Positions 7,921-16,131 of a DNA stretch of 64,000 bases are shown piece after piece; the first letter of the stretch is position 1; every line of letters begins with the position of its first letter. The notes under the pieces were generated by a model. The model saw only the letters and a program-made list of their open reading frames with translations. It did not search any database and had not been told where the DNA came from. Origin of the DNA: Varunaivibrio sulfuroxidans (GTDB lineage Bacteria; Pseudomonadota; Alphaproteobacteria; Rhodospirillales; Magnetovibrionaceae). The position numbers and the translations under genes are program-made. Where the stretch lies: NCBI RefSeq assembly GCF_029318635.1, contig NZ_CP119676.1, forward strand, positions 1,301,001-1,365,000, read 5' to 3'.

Positions 7921-9687
7921 TTATTCGATTTTTTCACGCAATGCCGCCTCGACGGCATCGAGAACGCCGCCCCAATCTCCGGGGTGAGACTGACGAAAAA
8001 GGCGGATCGTCGGATACCAAACGCTGTCGGCGCGTTCATCCATCCACAAAAAGCCCGTCGGCTGCGCCATCAACGCCCAGGCTTCCTTGCCCAGCGCCCC
8101 TGCCAGATGAAGCACCCCGGTATCCACGCTAATCACCAAATCCAAAGCATCCAACGCCGCCGCGGTATCGGCGAAATCTTCCAGAAAACCGGCAAGATCA
8201 ATGAGGTTCGCGCCTCCCGGGGACGCTTCCGATAGCGCTCTCACGTCGTCCCTGAAGGGGCCGACCTGCAAACTATAAAACGTCGTCCCCGGAACATTCA
8301 ACAAACCCTGCAGCAACGTCGGCGCGCACGAACGCTTGTGATTGTCCCGCCGTGTCGGACTGCCTGCCCATACCAGACCGACTTTCAACCCCGAGACCTC
8401 GAACAGCTCGCGCGGAACGGCGCTTTCGCCGGGCGGCGCGAGGTATGGGGTTTCGGCGGGGACCGTCTCCAAAGTCGTGCCCAGGAGATGAGGCAGGCTC
8501 ATCAGCGGAACTTGGACGTCGAACGGCGGCAGAGGGTCTCCCAGGGTAACGACCTGCGCGACACCGTCGATCCCGGAAAACAGGCGCTCGAGTCCGGCAC
8601 GGCATTCGACGATGACGCGCCCGCCCCGTTCGCGCACCATAGCGACGTAGCGTATAAACTGAATGGCGTCGCCGAAGCCCTGCTCGCCAAGCAACGCGAT
8701 GGTGCGCCCGGCCAAGGGGCCGCCATCCCACTGCGGCGTCGAAAAATTACGTTTGAAGGCCGCGAACGTCGGCGTACGCCAGCGCCATTCGTATTCCTTC
8801 CAACCTTCGCGGTACCGTCCCGCCTGCAACAGCGCCAACGATAAATTCCAGTGCAGGTCCACGCTTTCCGGCTCGAAGGTCAACGCCGTACGCAGGCATT
8901 CGATCGCCGCCGTGCTGTCGCCCTTGGATTGGTGCGCGCTGGCCAAATTGCAATAGGCGTCAACATAATCCTCGCGCAGGGCTATGGCGCGCTCGAACGC
9001 GGTGACGGCGGCGTCGAAGGCGTCTAATTTCAACGACGCCAAAGCGAGGTTATAGTGGGCCGTCTCGTTCCCGCTCTCAAGCGCGGTCGCCTTGGACAAG
9101 GCGTCCCTGGCGTCTTCGTATTGGCCCAAATCCATATGCGTAAGGCCTAAATTGAACCAAGCATTGGCGTTATCGCCGCAGTGGGGCATGACCTTTTCGA
9201 GGGTTTTCAGAGCCTCTTCAGGGCGGTCCAGGCCAAGCAGGGCGTTGGCCATGTTGACCGAAAGGTCGGACAGGCTTTTATCATGGGCCAGCCCCTGGAC
9301 GCAGGCCTCCATCGCTTCTTGATGACGGTCCAGGGCATTCAGACAACTGGCCAGATTGTTATACGCCGGGGCCGCCTCGGGATTGAGTAAAATGGCCCGC
9401 CGAAAGGCGTCGAGCGCCTCATCGAGGCGTCCGGCTTGTTGCAGGACATTGCCCAGGTTGACGAAGGGCGCGAAGTAATCGGGCGCCGCCTCGCCCGCCT
9501 GAGACAGCAATGAAATCGCCGTATCTAGCTCCCCAACGGCCTGGAAAATCAACCCCAGAAGGTTCAAGGCGTCGGCGTTGTTCGGCTCTTCGATGAGAAC
9601 TTTCTCGTAAACCTTCGCCGCCTCGCCCAAACGTCCGGATTGATGTAGGGACAACCCCGACGCCAGAAGATGTTGCAAATCGCTCAC
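7921..9687 (-). CDS. TPR-repeat protein with C-terminal glycosyltransferase domain (FlmG-like architecture)
   Basis: This is a 588-residue protein. Residues 1-290 are at least seven tetratricopeptide repeats, for example GRLGEAAKVYEKVLIEEPNN, GRLDEALDAFRRAILLNPEA and GDSTAAIECLRTALTFEPES. After a linker (GRYREGWKEYEWRWR), residues ~320-588 form a GT-B-like transferase domain with LLGEQGFGDAIQFIRY, LKVGLVWAGSP and LDLVISVDTGVLHLAGALG. This TPR-plus-transferase layout and length resemble Caulobacter FlmG, which transfers pseudaminic acid to flagellin. The gene lies between the nonulosonate operon and the flagellin array, divergent from fla1. The substrate assignment is inference from architecture and position. 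Confidence 0.82.
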   Translation of the reverse strand: MSDLQHLLASGLSLHQSGRLGEAAKVYEKVLIEEPNNADALNLLGLIFQAVGELDTAISLLSQAGEAAPDYFAPFVNLGNVLQQAGRLDEALDAFRRAILLNPEAAPAYNNLASCLNALDRHQEAMEACVQGLAHDKSLSDLSVNMANALLGLDRPEEALKTLEKVMPHCGDNANAWFNLGLTHMDLGQYEDARDALSKATALESGNETAHYNLALASLKLDAFDAAVTAFERAIALREDYVDAYCNLASAHQSKGDSTAAIECLRTALTFEPESVDLHWNLSLALLQAGRYREGWKEYEWRWRTPTFAAFKRNFSTPQWDGGPLAGRTIALLGEQGFGDAIQFIRYVAMVRERGGRVIVECRAGLERLFSGIDGVAQVVTLGDPLPPFDVQVPLMSLPHLLGTTLETVPAETPYLAPPGESAVPRELFEVSGLKVGLVWAGSPTRRDNHKRSCAPTLLQGLLNVPGTTFYSLQVGPFRDDVRALSEASPGGANLIDLAGFLEDFADTAAALDALDLVISVDTGVLHLAGALGKEAWALMAQPTGFLWMDERADSVWYPTIRLFRQSHPGDWGGVLDAVEAALREKIE

Positions 9688-10092
9688 ATCACTCTCCCCG
9701 TTCCCTTTCGTTAAAGGACTCGCTCATAACAAAGGCGGAAAAGAACGCATCCCTTCGAATTTTTAACACATTAAGTTCCAAAATAGAGAGTTTTCCAAGA
9801 CCCGCCCGCCGATGACGGAAACCAGCGAGAATGGGTCTTTCAAATTTAGAATAAATACAAACTAATGCATTGATCTTAAATACTTTTTATCGTTGTGCTT
9901 TCTTATCTTGCGGCGTAAGATCGAGGCCGTTACGTGGTTGCTCCCGGTTGCGGACACGCCGAGAAGGCGTTTTCCGTGGGGGGGGCAGTTCGAAGTGGGG
10001 TCCGCGCCGCGTTTTGCTTTGCCGGACCTCGGCGGTACGCAATTCAGAGAAATGAATTGCCTGTCATACGCTCTAGAACGGAGTAAAAAACG
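9688..10092. promoter_or_regulatory. Divergent intergenic region between TPR-transferase and first flagellin
   Basis: These 405 bases hold no gene I can support. The middle part (9750-9910) is clearly AT-richer than its surroundings, as expected for promoters. A GCCGATGA near 9808 resembles a sigma-28 minus-10 element, but its minus-35 is poor. The 3' end carries the leader hairpin and leader box of fla1, listed separately. Confidence 0.4.
10039..10085 (+). promoter_or_regulatory. fla1 leader: hairpin plus conserved flagellin leader box
   Basis: GCAATTCA (10039-10046) and TGAATTGC (10053-10060) form a perfect 8-bp stem with a 6-nt loop. Ten bases later comes CTCTAGAACGGAGTA (10071-10085), which holds the Shine-Dalgarno GGAG of fla1. 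GCTC at 10070-10073 can pair with GAGT at 10081-10084 and partly hide that site. The same box stands before all four flagellin genes. A translational control element is inferred; FlbT binding to flagellin leaders is known in Caulobacter. Confidence 0.6.
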
Positions 10093-11253
10093 ATGTCCGA
10101 TATTACCCTTTCCGCCTCCGTGCGGCAGAACCTTCTTTCCCTGCAATCCACCACCCAGTTGATCGGCCGCACACAGAACCGGCTGTCCACGGGCCTGCGT
10201 GTCGCCAGCCCGATCGACGACCCGGTGTCCTTCTTCCAGGCCAAAGGCCTGACCGATCGCGCCACCGATTTCAGCGAAAAGAAGGACAACATCGATCAGG
10301 GCGTCAGCTCGCTAACCGCGGCGACCGACGCCGTGACCGCCGTCGAATCCCTGGTTCAACAGCTCAAGGGTCTGGCGACCAACGCCAAGTCCTCGACCAC
10401 CACCACCCAGATCGACAACATCGCCAGCCAGTTCAACGATCTGCGCGCGCAGATCGACAACCTGGTCAACGACGCGTCCTATCAGGGCCTCAACCTGGTC
10501 GCCGGCACCGGCAGCACTCTGACGGTCAACTTCAGTAACGACACCGCCAGCATCCTCAACGTCAAATCCGTCGATATTCGCGCCGGCGGCACCGGCCTCG
10601 ACGTTTCCGTGCTGTCGCGCGGCACCGAGGGGATCAACTTCAACCGCAGCGCCATCTCGGCGGGAACGGTTACCGCCGGCGGTTCGATCGCGGTGACCAT
10701 CGGTGGGCAGTCCGCCAACACCTTGACGGTCGGCGACACCTTCACGCTGACCTACGGCACCCAGACGTTCGCTGTGACTATTTCCTCCACGGCAACGGCG
10801 ACAACAACGAACTTCCTTTCTCAAGGCACCTATTCGGTCGGCGATACGATCTCCTTCACGATCGCTTCCGCCGCCTTATCGACAGGACCGACTAAATTAC
10901 TCAATATCGGCGCCGCCAGCGTTTCGGTTTCCGAGGGTGCGGGCGTGCGTCAGGTCGGCGTCGGCTACGCCACCGACCTCAGCAACGCGATCACCAACCT
11001 GGACAGCGCCTTGACGACGCTGCGCAGCCGGTCGCAGACCCTGGGTTCGAACGTCGCCTTGTTGCAAACCCGTCTCGACTTCACCAAGAACTATGTCAAC
11101 ACCCTGACCTCCGGTTCGGGCAAGTTGACCTTGGCCGACCTCAACCAGGAAGGCGGTAACCTGCTTGCGTTGCAGACCCGCCAGCAGTTGGGTATTCAGG
11201 CCCTGTCGTTCGCCGGGAAGTCCGAACAGGCGATCCTCGGGTTGTTCCGTTAA
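10093..11253 (+). CDS. Flagellin paralogue 1
   Basis: The product is a 386-residue flagellin, the structural subunit of the flagellar filament, exported by the flagellar type III apparatus. The N-terminal D0/D1 segment (about residues 1-140) contains LQSTTQLIGRTQNRLSTGLR and INNPxx-like SPIDDPVSFFQAKGL. The C-terminal D1/D0 segment starts around AITNLDSALTTLRSRSQ and ends QAILGLFR. The middle (~170-300) is Thr/Ser rich and is the likely surface and O-glycosylation region. It differs from copies 2-4 between about residues 220 and 275 (TLTYGTQTFAVTISSTATAT). It is the first of four tandem copies, with its own leader and terminator. Confidence 0.95.
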   Translation: MSDITLSASVRQNLLSLQSTTQLIGRTQNRLSTGLRVASPIDDPVSFFQAKGLTDRATDFSEKKDNIDQGVSSLTAATDAVTAVESLVQQLKGLATNAKSSTTTTQIDNIASQFNDLRAQIDNLVNDASYQGLNLVAGTGSTLTVNFSNDTASILNVKSVDIRAGGTGLDVSVLSRGTEGINFNRSAISAGTVTAGGSIAVTIGGQSANTLTVGDTFTLTYGTQTFAVTISSTATATTTNFLSQGTYSVGDTISFTIASAALSTGPTKLLNIGAASVSVSEGAGVRQVGVGYATDLSNAITNLDSALTTLRSRSQTLGSNVALLQTRLDFTKNYVNTLTSGSGKLTLADLNQEGGNLLALQTRQQLGIQALSFAGKSEQAILGLFR

Positions 11254-11305
11254 TCCCAGCACCTCTCGGCCTAACATCGGTCGGAAAATCTCATTCTATC
11301 CTTCC

Positions 11306-11340
11306 GCCGGACGATGAGTACCCTCATCGCCCGGCTTTCT
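11306..11340 (+). terminator. Rho-independent terminator after fla1
   Basis: GCCGGACGATGAG pairs with CTCATCGCCCGGC (one mismatch) around a TACC loop and is followed by TTTCT. It lies 52 bp after the fla1 stop, making fla1 a separate transcription unit. Confidence 0.8.
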
Positions 11341-11663
11341 CGTTCCGCCTACGCCAACGCCCCTTTATCTTCTTGAATTAAACGTCCACCCACGGGACGT
11401 CATATCTCCCTTAATTTTTTGGCGCATTAGGTTTGAGATAAGACCTTCCAAACTTCTTTCGCCGGGACAACAAATTTTCACTTTAGACTAACTCTAAACG
11501 TGCATATGTCGGCATATTTTTTTTAAAAGTTGCATTTTCATCCCTTCCAGACTAATCTTGCCGGGACTATGTGGCTACCTTGCCTTTGGGGCTACCGTAG
11601 GGCTGGGAGGCCGCCGTAGGGTCGGGGCTTTAGTTTTTCGTCCCGTCAGGCTTCGTTTGTGAG
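11341..11663 (+). promoter_or_regulatory. Intergenic region upstream of fla2
   Basis: No coding sequence is supported. The first two thirds are AT-rich with several T and A runs, typical of a promoter area. I could not find a convincing sigma-28 or sigma-54 match. The 3' end continues into the fla2 leader. Confidence 0.35.
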
Positions 11664-11709
11664 CGATTCGGAGAATCGGATCGCCTTATATGCACTCTAG
11701 AATGGAGTA
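11664..11709 (+). promoter_or_regulatory. fla2 leader: hairpin plus conserved flagellin leader box
   Basis: CGATTC (11664-11669), GGA, GAATCG (11673-11678) gives a 6-bp stem with a 3-nt loop. The leader box CTCTAGAATGGAGTA follows at 11695-11709. ACTC at 11694-11697 can pair with GAGT at 11705-11708, covering the Shine-Dalgarno site. Layout matches the other three flagellin leaders. Confidence 0.55.
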
Positions 11710-11715
11710 CACCCC

Positions 11716-12876
11716 ATGTCCGACATCACCCTTTCCGCCTCCGTGCGGCAGAACCTTCTTTCCCTGCAATCCACCACCCAGTTGATCGGCCGCACACAGA
11801 ACCGGCTGTCCACGGGCCTGCGCGTCGCCAGCCCGATCGACGACCCGGTGTCGTTCTTCCAGGCCAAAGGCCTGACCGATCGCGCCACCGACTTCAACGA
11901 AAAGAAGGACAACATCGATCAGGGCGTCAGCTCGCTGACCGCGGCGACCGACGCCGTGACCGCGATCGAATCCCTGGTTCAACAGCTCAAGGGTCTGGCG
12001 ACCAACGCCAAATCCTCGACCACCACCACTCAGATTAACAATATTGTCAGCCAGTTCAACGATTTGCGCGGGCAAATCGACAATTTGGCCAACGATGCGT
12101 CGTATCAGGGCCTCAACTTGGTCGCCGGCACCGGCAGCACCCTGACGGTCAACTTCAGTAACGACACCGCCAGCATCCTCAACGTTCAATCCGTCGATAT
12201 CCGCGCCGCCAATACGGGCCTAGACATCGCCCAACTCAGCGCCTACAGCGGCGGCGGCATTCCGCTTAACGTCGCCTATCTTTCCGCCGGCGCAGTGACC
12301 GCCGGGGGAAGCGCCACGGTGACCATCGGCGGGCAATCCGCCAGCACCTTGACGGTCGGCGATACCTTCACGCTGTCTTACGGCACCCAGACGTTCACCA
12401 TCACGGTGACCTCCTCGGCGACCGGCTCGGCGGCGAACCTGCTGTCGGCGGGCACCTATTCGGTCGGCGATACGATCACCTTCACCGCCGTTTCGGCGAC
12501 CACCACGACGACCACCAAACTATTGAACCTGGGGGCCAGTTCGGTCACGGTCACCGCGACACTGGCCAAACGCGCGATCGGCGTCGGCTTCGCCACTGAA
12601 CTCAGCTCGCGGATCACCAACCTGGACAGCGCCTTGACGACGCTGCGCAGCCGGTCGCAGACCCTGGGTTCGAACGTCGCCTTGTTGCAAACCCGTCTCG
12701 ACTTCACCAAGAACTACGTCAACACCCTGACCTCCGGTTCGGGCAAGTTGACCTTGGCCGACCTCAACCAGGAAGGCGGTAACCTGCTTGCGTTGCAGAC
12801 CCGCCAGCAGTTGGGTATTCAGGCCCTGTCGTTCGCCGGGAAGTCCGAACAGGCGATCCTCGGGTTGTTCCGTTAA
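11716..12876 (+). CDS. Flagellin paralogue 2 (most diverged centre)
   Basis: A 386-residue flagellin with the same terminal domains as copy 1 but the most distinct middle. From about residue 155 it reads NVQSVDIRAANTGLDIAQLS and AYSGGGIPLNVAYLSAGAVT, where the others share a LSRGTEGINFNR-type stretch. Near residue 290 it has SSVTVTATLAKRAIGVGFAT instead of SVSEGAGVRQVGVGY. From residue ~215 to ~280 it matches copies 3 and 4 closely (TLSYGTQTFTITVTSSATGS). It therefore looks like the donor or relative of a segment now shared with copies 3 and 4. Terminal domains needed for assembly are intact, so it should be a functional minor or alternative filament subunit. Confidence 0.95.
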   Translation: MSDITLSASVRQNLLSLQSTTQLIGRTQNRLSTGLRVASPIDDPVSFFQAKGLTDRATDFNEKKDNIDQGVSSLTAATDAVTAIESLVQQLKGLATNAKSSTTTTQINNIVSQFNDLRGQIDNLANDASYQGLNLVAGTGSTLTVNFSNDTASILNVQSVDIRAANTGLDIAQLSAYSGGGIPLNVAYLSAGAVTAGGSATVTIGGQSASTLTVGDTFTLSYGTQTFTITVTSSATGSAANLLSAGTYSVGDTITFTAVSATTTTTTKLLNLGASSVTVTATLAKRAIGVGFATELSSRITNLDSALTTLRSRSQTLGSNVALLQTRLDFTKNYVNTLTSGSGKLTLADLNQEGGNLLALQTRQQLGIQALSFAGKSEQAILGLFR

Positions 12877-12926
12877 TCCCAGCACCTCTCGGCCCTTTAA
12901 GACCGGGAGTTTCCTTTTGGTGATGA

Positions 12927-12962
12927 GGCCGGGCGATGGAAAACTTCATCGCCCGGCCTTTG
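12927..12962 (+). terminator. Rho-independent terminator after fla2
   Basis: GGCCGGGCGATG and CATCGCCCGGCC form a perfect 12-bp stem with an 8-nt loop, followed by TTT. It lies 50 bp after the fla2 stop. Confidence 0.8.
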
Positions 12963-13290
12963 GCGTTGTCCTCGCCTGAGCACACTCGCTTGAGCACATA
13001 TGTGTTGTTTCCCCCGAGAGTGCGCGGTACCATATCTATATCTATGCGAGTGAACATAATTTCGTTTTCCCGCACGTGTTGCCGTGAGGCATTTTCGCGG
13101 CGTGTCGAACGGAGAGGGGCGCGCCTGCGCGCCAACACGAAGGCATGTGAGCGAATGCCGTATGCCCTTCGTGTTGGTAATGGCGTCTTGGTGACAGCGC
13201 CATCGAAGATGGCGCATACGAGAGAAAATACAGAGGGGCGTAGCCTGATCGACGCACTTGACGTCGGAATCAGCGCTCTAGAATGGAGTA
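12963..13290 (+). promoter_or_regulatory. fla3 upstream region with two hairpins and the leader box
   Basis: No real gene lies here; an open frame that crosses it is only a reading of the leader and of fla3 in the wrong frame. Two strong inverted repeats are present. CCAACACGAAGGCAT (13132-13146) pairs with ATGCCCTTCGTGTTGG (13162-13177) with one bulge. GCGCCATC (13197-13204) pairs perfectly with GATGGCGC (13208-13215). Neither is followed by a T run, so they are unlikely terminators. The leader box CTCTAGAATGGAGTA is at 13276-13290, directly before the fla3 ATG. This leader is longer and more structured than the others. Confidence 0.5.
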
Positions 13291-13296
13291 AAAACC

Positions 13297-14454
13297 ATGT
13301 CCGATATTACCCTTTCCGCCGCCGTGCGGCAGAACCTTCTTTCCCTGCAATCCACCACCCAGTTGATCGGCCGCACACAGAACCGGCTGTCCACCGGTCT
13401 GCGCGTCGCCAGCCCGATCGACGACCCGGTGGCGTTCTTCCAGGCCAAGGGCCTATCCGACCGCGCCGCCGATTTCAGCGAAAAGAAGGACAACATCGAT
13501 CAGGGCGTCAGCTCGCTAACCGCGGCGACCGACGCCGTGACCGCCGTCGAATCCCTGGTTCAGCAGCTCAAGGGTCTGGCGACCAACGCCAAGTCCTCGA
13601 CCACCACCACCCAGATCGACAACATCGCCAGCCAGTTCAACGACTTGCGCGCGCAGATCGACAACCTGGTCAACGACGCGTCCTATCAGGGCCTCAACCT
13701 GGTCGCCGGCACCGGCAGCACCCTGACGGTCAACTTCAGTAACGACACCGCCAGCGTCCTCAACGTCAAATCCGTCGATATTCGCGCCGGCGGCGCCGGC
13801 CTCGACGTTTCCGTGCTGTCGCGCGGCACCGAGGGGATCAACTTCAACCGCGGCGCCATCTCGGCGGGAACGGTTACCGCCGGCGGTTCGATCGCGGTGA
13901 CCATCGGTGGGCAGTCCGCCAACACCTTGACGGTCGGCGATACCTTCACGCTGTCTTACGGCACCCAGACGTTCACCGTCACGGTGACCTCCTCGGCGAC
14001 CGGCTCGGCGGCGAACCTGCTGTCGGCGGGCACCTATTCGGTCGGCGACAGCATCACCTTCACCGCCGTTTCGGCGACCACGACGACGACCACCAAATTG
14101 CTCAATATCGCCGCCAGTTCGGTTTCGGTTTCCGAGGGTGCGGGCGTGCGTCAGGTCGGCGTCGGCTACACCACCGACCTCAGCAACGCGATCACCAACC
14201 TGGATAGCGCCTTGACGACGCTGCGCAGCCGGTCGCAGACCCTGGGTTCGAACGTCGCCTTGTTGCAGACCCGTCTCGACTTCACCAAGAACTACGTCAA
14301 CACCCTGACCTCCGGTTCGGGCAAGTTGACCTTGGCCGACCTCAACCAGGAAGGCGGTAACCTGCTTGCGTTGCAGACCCGCCAGCAGTTGGGTATTCAG
14401 GCCCTGTCGTTCGCCGGGAAGTCCGAACAGGCGATCCTCGGGTTGTTCCGTTAA
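13297..14454 (+). CDS. Flagellin paralogue 3
   Basis: A 385-residue flagellin almost identical to copy 4. Distinguishing residues sit near the N-terminus: SAAVRQNLL, AFFQAKGLSDRAADF. The central part is a mosaic: residues ~150-215 follow copy 1 (GLDVSVLSRGTEGINFNR), residues ~220-280 follow copy 2 (TFTLSYGTQTFTVTVTSSAT), and residues ~285-305 again follow copy 1 (SVSEGAGVRQVGVGY). Both terminal D0 domains are complete. The high identity to neighbours suggests recent duplication or ongoing gene conversion. It has its own leader and a downstream hairpin. Confidence 0.95.
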   Translation: MSDITLSAAVRQNLLSLQSTTQLIGRTQNRLSTGLRVASPIDDPVAFFQAKGLSDRAADFSEKKDNIDQGVSSLTAATDAVTAVESLVQQLKGLATNAKSSTTTTQIDNIASQFNDLRAQIDNLVNDASYQGLNLVAGTGSTLTVNFSNDTASVLNVKSVDIRAGGAGLDVSVLSRGTEGINFNRGAISAGTVTAGGSIAVTIGGQSANTLTVGDTFTLSYGTQTFTVTVTSSATGSAANLLSAGTYSVGDSITFTAVSATTTTTTKLLNIAASSVSVSEGAGVRQVGVGYTTDLSNAITNLDSALTTLRSRSQTLGSNVALLQTRLDFTKNYVNTLTSGSGKLTLADLNQEGGNLLALQTRQQLGIQALSFAGKSEQAILGLFR

Positions 14455-14460
14455 TCCCAA

Positions 14461-14495
14461 CGCCTCCCCGACTTTAAGTTAAGGGCGGGGAGGCG
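14461..14495 (+). terminator. GC-rich hairpin after fla3, possible terminator
   Basis: CGCCTCCCCG and CGGGGAGGCG form a 10-bp stem around a 15-nt loop, starting 6 bases past the fla3 stop. No T run follows, so termination may be weak or Rho-assisted. Confidence 0.5.
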
Positions 14496-14583
14496 CGGCC
14501 CGGCGTCGAATTCGCCGAAATCTTCAAATGAAGCGGCGTGCTGCGATCGCAAAAGAATTTTAAAAACAAGACCGTAACTACAT

Positions 14584-14610
14584 TATAGTAATTTTTATTC
14601 ACGCCGATAC
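14584..14610 (+). promoter_or_regulatory. Candidate sigma-28 (FliA) promoter for fla4
   Basis: TATAGTAA, then 11 bases, then GCCGATAC resembles the enterobacterial FliA consensus TAAAGTTT-N11-GCCGATAA (5 of 8 and 7 of 8 matches). It would give a ~170-nt leader. Comparable sites were not clear upstream of fla1-fla3, and alphaproteobacterial flagellins often use other sigma factors, so this is tentative. Confidence 0.35.
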
Positions 14611-14730
14611 GTTTATTCATTGCCACCCGTGACGTTCATCTCTATATTTGATGGCGTACCTTTCGCTTTCGGGCGCATTAAAAGGTCCAGTTAATTTTTC
14701 CGGTGTGGACTTACCGGGAAAAATTTTGAA

Positions 14731-14779
14731 AACGGCCCATAGAAATGGGCCGTTACAACAAAAACTCTAGAACGGAGTA
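14731..14779 (+). promoter_or_regulatory. fla4 leader: hairpin plus conserved flagellin leader box
   Basis: AACGGCCCAT (14731-14740) and ATGGGCCGTT (14745-14754) make a perfect 10-bp stem with a 4-nt AGAA loop. Exactly ten bases later the leader box CTCTAGAACGGAGTA begins (14765-14779), the same spacing as in fla1. ACTC at 14764-14767 can pair with GAGT at 14775-14778. Confidence 0.6.
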
Positions 14780-14786
14780 AAAAACG

Positions 14787-15944
14787 ATGTCCGATATTAC
14801 CCTTTCCGCCTCCGTGCGGCAGAACCTTCTTTCCCTGCAATCCACCACCCAGTTGATCGGCCGCACACAGAACCGGCTGTCCACGGGCCTGCGCGTCGCC
14901 AGCCCGATCGACGATCCGGTGTCGTTCTTCCAGGCCAAAGGCCTGACCGATCGCGCCACCGATTTCAGCGAAAAGAAGGACAACATCGATCAGGGCGTCA
15001 GCTCGCTAACCGCGGCGACCGACGCCGTGACCGCCGTCGAATCCCTGGTTCAGCAGCTCAAGGGTCTGGCGACCAACGCCAAGTCCTCGACCACCACCAC
15101 CCAGATCGACAACATCGCCAGCCAGTTCAACGATCTGCGCGCGCAGATCGACAACCTAGTCAACGACGCGTCCTATCAGGGCCTCAACCTGGTCGCTGGC
15201 ACCGGCAGCACCCTGACGGTCAACTTCAGTAACGACACCGCCAGCATCCTCAACGTCAAATCCGTCGATATTCGCGCCGGCGGCACCGGCCTCGACGTTT
15301 CCGTGCTGTCGCGCGGCACCGAGGGGATCAACTTCAACCGCGGCGCCATCTCGGCGGGAACGATTACCGCCGGCGGTTCGATCGCGGTGACCATCGGTGG
15401 GCAGTCCGCCAACACCTTGACGGTCGGCGATACCTTCACGCTGTCTTACGGCACCCAGACGTTCACCGTCACGGTGACCTCCTCGGCGACCGGCTCGGCG
15501 GCGAACCTGCTGTCGGCGGGCACCTATTCGATCGGTGACAGCATCACCTTCACCGCCGTTTCGGCGACCACGACGACGACCACCAAATTGCTCAATATCG
15601 CCGCCAGTTCGGTTTCGGTTTCCGAGGGTGCGGGCGTGCGTCAGGTCGGCGTCGGCTACGCCACCGACCTCAGCAACGCGATCACCAACCTGGACAGCGC
15701 CTTGACGACGCTGCGCAGCCGGTCGCAGACCCTGGGTTCGAACGTCGCCTTGTTGCAGACCCGTCTCGACTTCACCAAGAACTACGTCAACACCCTGACC
15801 TCCGGTTCGGGCAAGTTGACCTTGGCCGACCTCAACCAGGAAGGCGGTAACCTGCTTGCGTTGCAGACCCGCCAGCAGTTGGGTATTCAGGCCCTGTCGT
15901 TCGCCGGGAAGTCCGAACAGGCGATCCTCGGGTTGTTCCGTTAA
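14787..15944 (+). CDS. Flagellin paralogue 4
   Basis: A 385-residue flagellin. Its first ~210 residues match copy 1 almost exactly (SASVRQ, VSFFQAKGLTDRATDF), and the rest matches copy 3. A few unique changes occur, such as AGTITAGGS and TYSIGDSITF. The Thr/Ser-rich centre with a run of threonines (SATTTTTTKLLN) offers many candidate O-glycosylation sites. It is the last gene of the array, 187 bp before the Maf gene, and is closed by a strong terminator. Confidence 0.95.
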   Translation: MSDITLSASVRQNLLSLQSTTQLIGRTQNRLSTGLRVASPIDDPVSFFQAKGLTDRATDFSEKKDNIDQGVSSLTAATDAVTAVESLVQQLKGLATNAKSSTTTTQIDNIASQFNDLRAQIDNLVNDASYQGLNLVAGTGSTLTVNFSNDTASILNVKSVDIRAGGTGLDVSVLSRGTEGINFNRGAISAGTITAGGSIAVTIGGQSANTLTVGDTFTLSYGTQTFTVTVTSSATGSAANLLSAGTYSIGDSITFTAVSATTTTTTKLLNIAASSVSVSEGAGVRQVGVGYATDLSNAITNLDSALTTLRSRSQTLGSNVALLQTRLDFTKNYVNTLTSGSGKLTLADLNQEGGNLLALQTRQQLGIQALSFAGKSEQAILGLFR

Positions 15945-16011
15945 TCCCAACGTCTCCTGGACTTTTAAGGTCGGGAGCGCGGGGTTCGAGAAAACTCACC
16001 TGGAAATCAAC

Positions 16012-16044
16012 AAAAGGGGGAAGGCCTTTGGCCTTCCCCCTTTT
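16012..16044 (+). terminator. Rho-independent terminator after fla4
   Basis: AAAAGGGGGAAGGCC and GGCCTTCCCCCTTTT form a perfect 15-bp stem with a TTT loop. The flanking A and T runs allow function on both strands. It separates the flagellin array from the Maf gene. Confidence 0.85.
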
Positions 16045-16131
16045 GCCATGCCCCCCTTTTGATTGTCGTGCGGGCGTTAACGCGGTATTTTCAAGTTTCA
16101 TCCCTTCGTTTCGAGAGGACCCGGACACGAC

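Noticed and set aside
12936-13742. An open frame of 268 codons across the fla3 leader and the first third of fla3
   Set aside because: It reads the flagellin gene in the wrong frame, giving a low-complexity Arg/Pro-rich product, and the leader part carries hairpins, not codon structure.
14651-14666. A possible sigma-54 promoter (GG-N10-GC) upstream of fla4, TGGCGTACCTTTCGCT
   Set aside because: Only the GG and GC cores match; the rest departs from the consensus, and no equivalent exists before the other flagellins.
10093-15944. Repeats in the flagellin array considered as a CRISPR or phase-variation cassette
   Set aside because: The repeats are full-length coding copies with separate leaders and terminators; no short regularly spaced repeats or invertase genes are present.
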